Shown here piece by piece: positions 13,740-25,600 of a DNA stretch of 64,000 nt. Every line of letters starts with the position of its first letter. Position 1 is the stretch's first letter. The stretch comes from Vitis vinifera. Lineage: Eukaryota; Streptophyta; Magnoliopsida; Vitales; Vitaceae. The translations under genes were made by a program, and so were the position numbers. Location: assembly GCF_030704535.1 (NCBI RefSeq), contig NC_081822.1:9541001-9605000 (forward strand), written 5' to 3'. The notes under the pieces are model-generated. The model saw only the letters and a list, made by a program, of their open reading frames with translations, was not told the origin of the DNA and searched no databases.

Positions 13740-14760
13740 CGTAAACTGCCATTCATCATGGGTGTGGGATCCTCCCTAAAAAGTGCCACGTGGCTCCCTC
13801 TCCCTTGGACACGCAGACGACCTCTCTTGCGACACGTGACATCGCTCATTCCATTCAGACGAAAATTCTGTACGATCGACATTCCGCTATCTCCGGGTAT
13901 TTCACAGTCGACGCCTACCGCCGGATGAGAGAAGAGGGCGATTCAACTTCCCTGGTCAGACATGTCTGAATCCTCTGGTAACGCTTACCCGGAGAACATC
14001 CGCAACCGACAATTCAAATTCCCCGGACAGCTTGGCTCGTCAGACACTCGCGATTTGTCGGATCTATTTCTGCCCACAATCAAAAAGCAAACTCCGACAA
14101 TACTGACGACCAAGTTTCCTGAACTGTCACTCATTTTTAATGCAAGATACGCTCGATAAGACATTCCCAAATCTTCTTAGATTGCCTGACGCATCCTCGG
14201 TACCTAAAATCATAAATTGAGGCGACAATCGCCGTCTAAATACCCTCCTAACAGCCGCCGTCTCGCACCAGAAACGTCATGATTGCTTCGCCACCCTATG
14301 AGTCGCAATCATGACGATGGGACCCGCTAGCACAGCGGGGCCATACTTTCTGACTCATATATAAACTCTAAGGAGACTCTCAGGAAGGTAAGCATCCTTG
14401 ACGAAAATCACGAAGTAACACTCTCAAAGAAAAACTCTATTTTCTAACAACTTCCAAAAGACTAACTTAATCATCGGAGGGTGTGTCCGAACAACCCATC
14501 CAGACATCTTTTTGCAGGAGAAAGGAGGAATCACTGTAACGCGTTGATCGAGATTCCATTGCTGGTGATCACTATTACAACGGGGGAATTTTGCCATCAA
14601 CAATGGGCATGGCTGCCCATCTCTGCAATTGGCAAAACTTACCCCACCCATATCTATCTTCGACTGTTTATACAGGTTCCATGGGAATAGAAGGAACATT
14701 CTCAATCCAACCAACATTCATCATCTTAAACTCTTGGATCGGCCGAGTTAAGAATTAAGA
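13740..14760 (+). mobile_element. LTR-like fragment of a Ty3-type retroelement
   Basis: More GC-rich than its surroundings and without a gene. It shows the order usual for long plant Ty3 LTRs: a TATATAAACTC promoter-like motif near 14358, then CTCTAAGGAG, then the phrase AACTTAATCATCGGAGGGTG near 14464-14483, and CTTTTTGCAGGAG near 14509. The GACTT..ATCGGAGGG..TTTGCAGG pattern is recognised from memory of Athila/Ogre-like LTR ends. The region after 14665 (TTCCATGGGAA..) may be the start of the internal part. Borders and target duplication are not resolved and no coding part is left nearby, so it is a solo LTR or a truncated end. Confidence 0.5.
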
Positions 14761-15202
14761 TAGGATCAAAGATGATGAATGTGGACAACCGGATTAACCC
14801 TCTGCTTTCATCAAAGTTCTCCAAATTAAAGCCACACTCACATTATGATAAGAAGTAATTTGCATCTTACCGACTCCTGCAAGTCAAGTAAAGCACGAGG
14901 CCTGTTGTTTTGCGTGATAGACAAGTCAGTTTTGAAGTATTGAAAAGCCAAAGTCATTGTTCATTTCACCCAGGCAGAACATTTTCCTCGAAAGAGAAAA
15001 TCCCTAATTACTTGCCAGGGAATAGGAGTAACGTAATAATCAGAGCTTTTTCATCGTATTGGTTTTCAACTTCGCCCTCACCACCAGCTCCACGGCTTTC
15101 TAAGCCTAATTCCTAGGAAAAAAATGAATTTTAAGTCAACAAAAAAGTAAATTATCTGCACCAAATTTCACACAAAGATGTCCTACAGATCGAAAAATGT
15201 TC

Positions 15203-15219
15203 GTATATATATATATATA
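15203..15219. repeat. TA dinucleotide microsatellite
   Basis: Short alternating TA run in the intergenic DNA between the NAT and serpin genes. Confidence 0.85.
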
Positions 15220-16056
15220 GTAATTAATCTAAGTCATTGACTCATAATATTTTTATTCCAATAACAATAATAAATACTTTGAGCCTGCAACGAATTAATA
15301 TTTTATACAGATGAACTTCAAAAGAAACAGCTTATGAATCCATGATAATGGAGACATCAGCTGAGATCTAGATCAGAAACGTTTGCCCAATTAATGAACC
15401 TGGAAACCATGACATTATCAGATCTGAATCATTCCCTCGGAGACTTTCCGCTCTGCCCTTGTGGACATGTTTTGTGCAGTACAGACATGAAGAAAAGTAA
15501 AAAGACTGAGAGGAAAGGCCACATGGTATAACATCCAAATCCACATTTAACTTTTCCTTGAACTCTGAGAGTAGCCCATTCAAAAATTTCTATCAGGAGT
15601 TTACGGGTAAAGCTAGAGCTATTAGCACTGGGCTATTCGGACACTATTGCCTACGCGCTTGCTGGTCACTTCGTTCCAGTAGCTCTAGTTGGCATCGTTG
15701 AATCCCGATAGTGGCATCGTATAACGTATAAGCACGCCTGCTTTTATTCACTCTGCTTATTAGTTGAGGCACTGCAGGGGGTCCAGTCGTTGGACCTCAA
15801 TCTTGAGTAAATCTAACACGTTCCAGTTGGATGTATCATTTATCTCCCAAGTTAGCTCAAATCTATTGTTCCCCAACTTGCACGCTAAATAAGAAATTCT
15901 TACGATATATAAAGCTCTAACATCAATGAAGGCGGCCTGCTGTTTGGGTACAAACATTTTCAATGCAACATATGGAACCATCAAAACCACACAATTTGTG
16001 TTCCACCACCAAACTTGAAATTAAAAAATTAGAGAAAAATAAGAAAAAGAAAACAC

Positions 16057-16160
16057 AACCAAAACTGATAATAAGCATCAATACCTGCAACTGAACATTA
16101 AATAGAGCAACCAAAATTGATAACAAACATGAATACCTGCAATTGAACATTAAATAGAGC
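16057..16160. repeat. Two-copy 52-bp tandem repeat
   Basis: Unit 1 is 16057-16108 and unit 2 is 16109-16160. Both start AACCAAAA and end ATTAAATAGAGC, with a handful of mismatches between them. It lies about 100 bp downstream of the serpin stop codon. Confidence 0.9.
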
Positions 16161-16259
16161 TAGTGCTCCTCCACTTCAACCAGATAATTAGAATCATCAC
16201 AGTTTCATTTTTGTCAAGTTTGATCTACTTACACATGTTCTTCAGGATAGAACATTTAA

Positions 16260-19200
16260 TCAACCTGCGAGAGGATTGAGTACATGCCCAATGAACAGCA
16301 CAACTCCAGTCATGTCTTCTCGGATCACAAACAGGAACGGGTGATCAGCTATGAAATCTATATTATCAGTACTAAGCATGCCCCTCAGTTTCACAACACC
16401 TACAGAAGCAGCTGCAGCTTCTGTGCCTTCCTCATTAACTTCAATGAAGGATTTATGGAAAATGCTTGAGACATATAGGTCCTGCCCCATGGGGGAGTCC
16501 ACCATCTCAGTCAAGCCACCTTCAGTAAAAGGCAGCACCAGACCTAGTCCCTTTAAGACTTTGGAAGCTTCAAACCCAAAAGAAATCTTGAACCTTGGGA
16601 TCCTAAAGTCACCCACTGGAACTGGCATAGATGGAAGATGGCGATCTAAGAATGCAGAATCAGAACCAACTTTATCTATCAAAGCCTGCAGGCCATCCTT
16701 TGCATCTGGAAGAAAGAAATACATGGAGAAACTACGCTTATCACCACCTTGTTTATAAGAAAGCCCTAAGACTTTGAAATCATCAAAGGTGCTAATAAGT
16801 TGCTTCTTCTTGCTGGTCATGAAGGGCACTTGAACCGAGCTCCCATTGAGAAGATGGAAGTCATAATCTTTTGTTGCTGATGCATCAAACTTCTCATTCC
16901 AAGCCCCTTTAAAATAGAGAGCATTTGCAAAGATGAGCCTGGTTGAAGAGTCAACTGAGCCAGGAGGAAGAACTTCTTTGATAAGGCCATTGGTCTCCTT
17001 TTCAGCCCATGAATTCGCTTCACTGGTTACCTCAGCAGCCTTAACAGCAAAATTATCAATATAGCATATCCATTATGTTATCATTAGCAAAAAGCCTGAC
17101 CCTAAATATGCAGGGCATTTGGGCATCTGTTGAAAAATTGAAGGACGTTTCACATAGGAGGTAAAATGAAGAAATTGTCCCAACAAAAATATTTAAATGA
17201 ATATGTTCATTATTATTGACATTATTACATACACTTCGAAAAAAATAGAAAATCAACAATTAAGTATCCATTTGGATCTCAAAAACTTCTGTATAAAAGT
17301 AGAACAAAGTAAAAAGGTATAGATTTATCTTATATCTTTAAAAAATACTTAAAAAATTTTAAATGTAAGGTAATAAATTTTTTTGATACCTTAATTTTTT
17401 CAAAGTTTTAAAACTGTTACTTTTTTTTATATAAACCCCCAATAATTCGTGTATCTTATATAAAAGTTGCTACCATTTTTTTATTTTAAAAATAGAAAAC
17501 ACGAAGTATATACAAAGGAATTAAGAGAGAATAAATTTGCTTCTTGTTAAGAAAAAAGATTAGTTGGTTGAAGTTTTCTGTTTTAGTCATAGTTAGCTTA
17601 GCCAAGTGTACAGTTTATATTAGTTAAGCTTGTTGGTGTTGGTTACAAGTTTGTTCGAGATTTTCCTTTATACTTACACTAGATTGTATAGATTTTACAT
17701 TAAAATTCAATTAATAAAATTTCAGAATTCTCCCCCAAACTTTTCCTAGGTTTACCTAGAAAATTCTGTTTAGATTCAGAATTTTATCATGGTACCAGAG
17801 CACGTTTCTTCTTCAATGGAGAATAATCAAGGACCAAGGACAAAGAATCAAGTTCCATTTATGACAAGTTCTCTTCTTCTTTGTAAAGATTTGTATCTCT
17901 TAGTTTTACCAAGTTTTACCCATTTTTTGATGGTAAAACTAGATAATAACAATTTTCTGATCTGGAAACAACAGGTTTTTTCAGCAATCTAAGGATATGG
18001 CTTGCAAAGATTTGATTTTGGTGGTGGTGAGATTCCAAAGAGGTTTTTCTCGCAAGAAGATGCAAGGTTTGGGAGGTTTAATCAAGAATTTCTTGAATGG
18101 GAACAACAAGATCAATTGCTAATGTCGTGGCTTTTATCATCAATTTCCGAGCCAATCCTTCCTCTGATGGTAGGTTGTGAAACTTCTTTCCAGGTTTGGG
18201 GCAAGCTTGAGCAGTATTTCACTGTCCAAACTAAGGCTAAGATTAGTCAATTCAAAACTTAAATTCAATATAAAGAAGGGATCCTTGCCTGTTAATGAGT
18301 ATTTGTCCAAGATTAAAAGGATGCCTTGGCATTAGGTGGTCATTTTCTTTCTTCTAAAGATTATGTTGATGCTATTTGTGATGGGTTAACTATAGAGTCT
18401 GATTCCTTTGTTGTATCAATAAGCTCTAGAATTGGTAGTTACACTAAAGAAGAGATCGAGTCCTTGTTAGTGGCTCAAGAAGCAAGGATTGTGAAGAACA
18501 ATCAGAAGAACAATAAGGCCTTGGACTTTGCACCAAGTGCCAACATAGCTGCTAAATTTCAGGGACAAGGAAATTCAAAGAAGTGGTAAGTTAATAACTT
18601 GGAAGTCAGGGAGGAGGACAGAATTCTGGCCAGGGGTTCAATGGGAATTGAGGTGGATATTTTAATCAGAATTCCAGTTGGAATTCTGGTGGCAAAAGTG
18701 GTGATTTCAAAAGAGGCAGCTTTAATGGAGGTTGAAGCTTTGACAATGGTTTTAATGGAGGTCGAAGATTTGACAATGGTTTTAATGGATGAGGCAAAGG
18801 TGGAAGAGGTGGGAATTCATATGGGAAATCACAATGCCAGTTGTGTGGGAAGTTTGGGCATGTGGTTCTGAATTGTTACTACTGTTTTGATTAGAGTTTT
18901 CAAGGGCCCAATTTCAATTTTCAGAATGCCAATGCATTCTATCACCAAGCCTCTCCAATGTCTACAATGATTGCCACCCCAGAACTTTACAATGATGTAA
19001 GTTGGTACCATAATTCTAGTGCATCCAATAATATAACTCCAGATGCTAACAATCTGATGCAGAGACAAGAGATCACTGGCCAAGATAGAGTTCACATTGG
19101 TAATGGCACAGGTTGGTCCACTAAAACTTGTCAGCCAATCTTCAGTTCTGTCTCCTTATAATTCTGAACTTCTCACTCTAAAACATCTTTTACATGTTCA

Positions 19201-22200
19201 TTTGTTAACTAAAAAACTTACTCTTCACACATGATATTCAATCCAACATAATTGCTATCTCATCCTATCTCTTCAGCTTCCAATGGTTCAGCCCAAGTGC
19301 TGTCAGCCTCTTGCAATATAGATAATTCAGCACATACAAGTTGTTCAACCAATTCTAAGAGTTCTTTGTTTGATTTGTGGCATAAAAGGTTAGGTCATCC
19401 ATTTGAAAAAGTTGTCAAATGTGTACTCTCTCATTGTAATATACCCAATTTTAATAAAATGGAACCTTCTTTCTGTACATCTTGTTGTATAGGTAAGATT
19501 CATAAACTCTCATTCAGTTTGTCTGATACAGTCTATACTGCTCCTCTTCAACTTATACATTTTGATCTATGGGGTCTAGCACACATTCAGGCCAGTAATG
19601 GATACAAATATTACATCCATTTTATTGATTATTACTCTACATTACCTAGATTTACTTGCTTAGAAATAAATCAGATGCTATTCAAACTTTAATCAATTTC
19701 AAAACTTAAGTAGAGCTACAATTCAATACCAAACTCGAAGCCATACAAACAGATTGTGGAGAAGAGTTTCAAAGTCTTTCAAGATTATTTGTCTACTAAT
19801 GGGATAGTACATAAAGTTTCTTGCCCTTATACACAAGAACAAAATGAGGCTGTTGATAGAAAACATAGGCATAAGTGGAAAATGGGCTCTCTCTCTCAGC
19901 AAATGTTTTTCTTCCTTTGAAATATTGGGATGAGGCTTTTAAAGCAACTTTGTACCTATAAATAGACTTCCAACTCCTATTCTTGATATTATATCCCCTT
20001 TAGAAACCTTATTCAAGATTAAACCTGCCTATAACACTCATAGAGTCTTTGGATGTGCTTGTAACCCTAACCTTAGACCCTATAATAAACATAAGTTGCA
20101 ATTTAGGAGTGCTCAATGCATATTTATGGGCTACAATTTAAATCACAAGGGTGGTAAGTGTTTAGACCCTAATGGTAGGATGTTTATTTCAAGAGATGTC
20201 ATATTTTATGAATTCTCTTTTCCTTTTTCAAAAATAAAAAAGTCACCAGTTGTCCTTTCAGTCCCTCAGATAGGTTTAAGGCCCTTAGCCACACCACCTG
20301 TATTACCTCATATTTCTCAGCTCCTTTTAGGTTTTGCATCATCTAATTCTCAAGATAATCCTTTTCGAACATCTATTTCTACACTAGTACCATCTACACA
20401 ACACGAAGATAAGCATTTATGTGACATGGATACTTCTGATGCTATTGCTAATGTTGATCCTACTCATACACTTGAGACTTATGTTTCTGTGCAACCTAGT
20501 TTGAGCAATAATATTGTAGGATTAGTTTTTGCTGCTATAGAAGCAAGGAGCTTAGGCAACACTCATGGAATGATAACAAGAGCCAAGAATGGTAGATACA
20601 AGCCTAAGATTTATCTAGAAGAGTTAACAGAGCCTTCTAGTGTGCTTGTTGCTTTGCACCAACCAGAGTACAAAAAGGCAATCTTAGAAGAATATAGGGC
20701 TCTTCGGAAGAATGGAACAAGGTCATTGGTTTCATTACCACCTGGGAGGAAAGCAATAGGATGTAAATGGGTTTTCAAAGTCAAAGAAAAACCATATGAC
20801 AATATACTTAAATACAAGGCTTGATTAGTGGCTAAAGGGTTTCACCAACAGGTTGGGTTTGATTTCAATGAAACATTGAGTCTTGTTGTGACACCAACCA
20901 CAATCAAGATTGTTTTGACTATAGCTTCGACAAGACATTGGTGTATACGCCAATTGGACATCAATAATGCATTTTTAAATGGAGATCTTCAAGAGGAGGT
21001 CTTTATGGAGCAACCTCAGGGATTTTTAGATGAAAATAATCCTCACTTGGTTTGCAAGCTTCACAAAGCCCTTGTATGGTATGAAATAGGCACCCAAGGC
21101 TTGGTTTGATAAGCTACATAAGGTACTTATAATGCTTGGATTTGCCTCATTAAAATTTGACTAGTTCAATCACTTTTTTCTTAAGACTACTGCAGATCAT
21201 ATCATCTACATTCTCATTTATGTAGATGATATCCTTGTAACAGGAAGTGATTCAAGACTTATTTCTCAACTGATAGGAAGATTAAATGCTGAATTTGCTT
21301 TGAAGGATCCAGTTAAGATTGACTATTTCTTGGGCATTCAAGCAAAACATACAAGTGAAGGTTTTCATCTATCACAAACTAAGTATATTGGGGATTTGTT
21401 AAGCAAGTCTAAGATGGTTCATGCAAAAGGAATTAGTACCCCAATGACAAGTGGTTTGAAGCTCAGAGTAAGCGAAGGAATCCCAGTTGATAATGTCCAA
21501 CTCTACAGGAGCACAATGGGAGATTTGCAATATTTAACTGGAACAAGACTTGAGATAGCTTACAATGTAAATAATGTGTGTTAGCTTGTGCGAAATCCCA
21601 GTGAAAAAAGTTGGAAAGCCGTAGAGAGGATTCTCAAGTATTTGAAGGGAACAATGGAATATAGCTTCCATCTCAGAATATCGGTTTCACTAGCCTTGGT
21701 AGGTTTCTATGATGCAGAATGAGCATTGGATTCTGATGATAGGCATTTTACATTAGAATATTGTGTTTTTCCTGGCTCCAATTTGGTTTCTTGGCACTCA
21801 TAGAAACAGCATAGTGTTTCTAGATAGTACAAAAGCTTAACCAATGTGGTGGCTAAAATGACTTGGATATAACCTTTATTGTCCAAGTTACAAGTGAAGC
21901 TACAGAGAATACCATTAATTTGGAGTGATAATTTGTGTATTGTTAGCTACAAATCCAATGTTATATGCCAGGACTAAGCATTTTTTTTTGATAAGTTACA
22001 TGCCAAGACTAAGCATATTGTTAGAGAGAAAGTAATGAAGAAGGAGATTGAAGTCACACATGTTCCTTCAATAGATCAACTAGTTGATGTTTTCATTAAG
22101 GCAATTCCAAGTGCTTAGTTTAATTCAAAGAGATTCAAACTTAGAGTAGTAGATATTTTCCATCATGAGTTTGAGGGGAAATGTTGAGACAAAAGATTAG

Positions 22201-23185
22201 CTAGTTGAAGTTTTTTGTTTTAGTCATAGTTAGTTTAGCCAAGTGTACTATTTATATTAGTTAAGCTTGTTAGTGTCGGTTACAAGTTTGTTAGGGACTT
22301 TCCTTTATACTTATACTAGATTGTATAGATTTCACATTAGAATTCAATTGATAAAATTCCAAAATTCTCTGCCAAACTTTCTCTGGTTTCCCTTGAAAAT
22401 TCTGTTCAGATTCAGAATTTTATCACTTCTCATTGTCACAACAATGTCTCCCTCCTACTCCAATGCTAACAATTTATGTCTTTAAAATATATGCAAACAA
22501 TGGTCAATTCAATTTGTATTAGATGTCCAATGACAAAGTATTAATTCAATTACCAGTACCATGTAACAACAGAGTTTTGGGTACAGCAACAAGAATTATA
22601 ATTAAATTGATGTGCATAAATTTCTTTCCATGTCATTTTAATTTTTCTAATCAGTTAAATGAGAGCATTCAACAGGATCATTGAATATGATGATTTTTTT
22701 CCCCCAATTTTTATCAATGAATCTAAGAAATCAGATACTCTTTATTTTCTTTCATTTTCTGAGCGACCAAATGGAGGGTTAAGAGAGAGCCAGACCTTGA
22801 TCCGGAAATCAGCTTGATGAACAGCAGCCTTATAAGCGGTGTCGACGATCTGTTTGAAAGAGGGTTTAAGAGGAAGTGTTTTATCGATCCAGACACCGTT
22901 GGCGAAGGACAAACAAGGGCCACCGCTAGGACTACCATCGGCAAAGACTAGGGAAACCAGCTCAGAAGCGAAGGCGTTGAGATCGCCGGAGGCTTTGGAT
23001 TTGAGAAAGGAGAGCAACTGGTCTAGCGTTGCGCCCTTGGAGCCAGCTGCTACCAAGCTCAGAACCACATGAATCGACAGCGGCGATAAAACTAGGTTCG
23101 AGTCCTTGCTTTCGGTCAAGGCTACGTGCTTTGCGATGCCTAAAGCAACGTCGTTTTGGTTGCCGATGCACTGCCGGAGGTCCAT
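16260..23185 (-). CDS. Serpin-ZX protease inhibitor, intron holds a copia element
   Basis: Exon 1 is 22796-23185 and exon 2 is 16260-17039. The phase-0 junction joins ..DFRIK to AAEVTSE.., the one intron position usual for plant serpins, giving 389 aa. The start [10 protein letters not shown] and the end GHVLNPLAG are the classic limits of plant serpin-ZX. The hinge reads [10 protein letters not shown] and the reactive-centre loop reads VVKLRGML, so P2-P1-P1' should be Leu-Arg-Gly with P1 near Arg349; this is the LR type of AtSerpin1. Such inhibitors trap Arg-specific proteases; AtSerpin1 targets metacaspase 9 and RD21. There is no signal peptide, so it is probably cytosolic. Both exons are intact. 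The intron is 5,756 bp, of which 4,881 bp is a retroelement. An in-frame ATG at 23470 would add 95 residues, but the shorter start matches the family. Confidence 0.93.
17540..17544. repeat. Target-site duplication, left copy (CTTCT)
   Basis: Five bases directly before the TG of the 5' LTR. The identical five bases follow the 3' LTR at 22426-22430, as expected from copia integration. Confidence 0.93.
17545..17789 (+). repeat. 5' LTR of the intronic copia element
   Basis: 245 bp, from TGTTAAGA to AATTTTATCA. It aligns end to end with 22182-22425. The primer-binding site follows at 17790. Confidence 0.95.
17790..17802 (+). other. Primer-binding site of the copia element
   Basis: TGGTACCAGAGCA matches the usual copia initiator-methionine tRNA site (TGGTATCAGAGC) with one change. 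It sits directly after the 5' LTR. Confidence 0.88.
17812..21840 (+). pseudogene. Broken copia gag-pol
   Basis: Gag covers about 17812-18900, with a zinc knuckle CX2CX4HX4C at 18835-18876 ([14 protein letters not shown]). The integrase part at about 19370-19690 shows LWHKRLGHP, paired cysteines FCTSCC and HFDLWG. Reverse transcriptase follows from about 20640, with [26 protein letters not shown] and the catalytic YVDD box at 21219-21230. RNase H remnants ([17 protein letters not shown]) end near 21840. Several stop codons and frame changes cut every domain, for example after 17992, 18262, 20823 and 21582. It cannot make a complete polyprotein. Confidence 0.92.
22170..22181 (+). other. Polypurine tract of the copia element
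   Basis: TTTGAGGGGAAA directly before the 3' LTR, in the position of the plus-strand primer. Confidence 0.8.
22182..22425 (+). repeat. 3' LTR of the intronic copia element
   Basis: 244 bp, from TGTTGAGA to AATTTTATCA, followed by the CTTCT target duplication. It differs from the 5' LTR at about 26 sites and one gap by manual alignment. Confidence 0.95.
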
Positions 23186-24399
23186 TCTTCCGTCACAACA
23201 GAGCGCGAGGAAACCGAAAGATACGTTGTAAGCAAACCTAAACGACGTAGTTTTATGTTGGAAAAAGGCAAAAGAACCAAAACCGACCTTTGTTTTGAAC
23301 TTGCCTGGCAGGTAATCAGGATTTGGGCCCCCTCGGGCTTTTCCCTTTGCCTTTAGGATTTTGTGTGGTGGACCATTTTGGGAAAGTTCTTTGGGCTTTG
23401 TTCCAATAATGGCCCACTCCAGAGCGGAGAACGTGAAGCACATTGCTCTTCTTTTCCTCTTCAAATCCATACCCAGATCATCCAAAATCAAGCTGCAAAT
23501 TTCTTTTCTGGAATTACCTTCTAAATTTCATATTACTCCCTTAAAATTACGAGTTATCGCAGCTGTTTGTTTCTAGTGATAATGTGAGCGAATTTGATCT
23601 TAATCCATAAAAAACCAAGGAAAAAGAAGTTCTTCCATCCCAACAAGAGAAAAAATTTCAATTTGAAAAAAAAAAAAAAAAAAAACAAAACAAAACAAGG
23701 GTGCTGGGTGTGTTGTTGAAAGACTTGCCATCTACAAGCTGGATTGGCCCAGTGCTATTACTCTTCTTTCAAAAGGGGAATGTAATTTTGGTAATGAATC
23801 AGTTGATTTGGTTTCACAAAATGAGAAGGGTGGGAAATTTTCTAGGAAGAATGTTAAGAGGAAATTTGAAGTTGAAGAAATAGAATTACAGCACTTTAAA
23901 TTACTTGAGCTTTTATAGAGTATAAATTCCGGGTGATTCGTTAGGGTCGTCACCTTCTATAGAATTTCAATTGGTTTCAATAGTCATCCTTCTCTCAACT
24001 CTAGGTGTAGTGTTACATTCCAAGTCACTCTCATTCTATTCGAGGTTAGGTGTGAACTATAAGTGTACAATATTCAAACAATTAAGTTTTTATAGGGAGC
24101 ACGAAACATTGATTGAGTTGTCGTTTCTTGTGATTTGTAGTGTTACCATTAGAAGAAAATGATCATTGTGTCTTAAGAAATGATTGTTGTTAAACCGTAA
24201 GCATTTGATCAGGGCAAATTTGTTTTAAGAATATATAGTCAAACTTTAGTATCGATAATCTCCATTTCTATTTGCTTTATCTATTCACACATTTATTAGT
24301 GTATATGGTTTTTATTAATATTTTGACAACAATCTTAAAACGAATTTGCCTTTTATTGTTTGATTTTTTAATGGACTGAACTTTAAGATGTGATAATAA

Positions 24400-25600
24400 A
24401 AAATGTTGTTATACCTCACAACACTAAATCTTGTTCAGGTCTTACATAAAAGGATACTCTATTTCAAATGAGGGTAAAAGTAATGCACAAATACAGGCAA
24501 TTGTAGAAACTTGAAATTATTCTGACTTCATGTGTAAAAACTACATTCTCAATGGTTTGGATAACATATTAGATAATGTGTATGGTCCAATAAGTATTAC
24601 AAAGGAACTATGAGAGTCTTTGAGAAAATAGTATAAGATAGAGGATGCTGGCTTGAAAATTTTCATAGTTGGTAGAGTTTAGGACTTCAAAAAGATATGC
24701 TCTAAAATAGACATGAGAGAAATTCAAGAGCTACAATTCATTTTACAAGAAATACATGTGAAAGAGATGGTATTGAATAAAAAAATTTCAAAATTTTAGC
24801 TATAATTAAAATTTTGTAACCTTCTTGGAAAGAGATGTAACTCCATATAAGTTATGGGAATGATACAAAATCCTCCTATAAATACTAGAAAGTGTGAGTG
24901 TATTAAGCTAAACTAACTTATTTTTACCCTAAAGGGGTTTAATGATGTAAATTAGATATCAAATAGAAAGAACACCAAATCCATTAGTTGTTTTGTGTTC
25001 ATAACGGGAGGAGGACTTATATCATGGAAGTCCTTAAAACAAATGTGAGTTATTAGATCCATCATGTGATCTAAATTTATAGCATTAGACAAAGCAGGAG
25101 AATCTCCAAGAGGGCATATCATGTTGATTAAAAATAACTTGTGCCTAAAATAGGCATACATTATGATAATCAATTAGCTATTAGAAGGGTATAAAATTAC
25201 ATATATAATAATAAATCTTGACATATATGTCCAAGACACAAATACTATAAAACGATTTTTTTCAAATGAAAAATTTTCATTGACTATATCAAATTAAAAG
25301 GCAACCTTGTAGATCCACTTACTAAAAATTTGTCAATTGATGAAGTTAACTGCTTATCAAGGAGAATTACAGTAAAGCCTATTACTAAAAGTCTTTATAA
25401 TGGTAACCCAACCTAGTTGACAGGAGAGCCCAAGATCTAGGTTCAATTAAGTTTTGAATGACTAAGAGAAACACTAAAGAGATAATTTCTCATAACAATT
25501 CCTATGACGAAATAGTGTTATTTGCAGTATGAACTAGGTTGAACTTTGCTCTTAATGAATCCTATAGATTGAAAAACCAAGTAAAGTATGGTAGGATACT
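24400..25600 (+). mobile_element. Highly decayed Ty1/copia remnant
   Basis: At 24523-24800 the plus strand reads gag-like phrases separated by stops: MCKNYILNGLDNIL, YKIEDAG, FIVGR, EIQELQFILQEIH and EMVLN. At about 25270-25340 it reads the C-terminal copia phrase SIDYIKLKGNLVDPLTKNLS, followed by sequence like the polyprotein end. The middle domains are missing, so this is an internally deleted copy. It is a different family from the serpin-intron element. No LTR pair was found. Confidence 0.65.

Larger units (their letters stand above)
11714..16259. other. Intergenic region between the NAT and serpin genes
   Basis: Holds the NAT promoter and 5' UTR side, then about 4 kb without a supported gene. 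A minus-strand open frame at 12694-13233 (179 codons) has no recognisable motif and is not called. Two G-box-like ACGT cores (CCACGTGG near 13785, GACACGTGAC near 13828) lie at the edge of an LTR-like fragment. The serpin 3' flank carries a 52-bp tandem repeat. Confidence 0.55.
17545..22425 (+). mobile_element. Decayed Ty1/copia LTR retrotransposon in the serpin intron
   Basis: Full-length structure of 4,881 bp with two LTRs, each starting TG and ending CA. The target duplication CTTCT is at 17540-17544 and 22426-22430. A primer-binding site TGGTACCAGAGCA (initiator-Met tRNA type) begins right after the 5' LTR, and a purine tract TTTGAGGGGAAA lies just before the 3' LTR. The domain order gag, integrase, reverse transcriptase, RNase H marks it as Ty1/copia. 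It runs opposite to the serpin gene. By eye the LTRs differ at about 26 of 244 aligned sites, so this is not a recent insertion. Confidence 0.96.
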
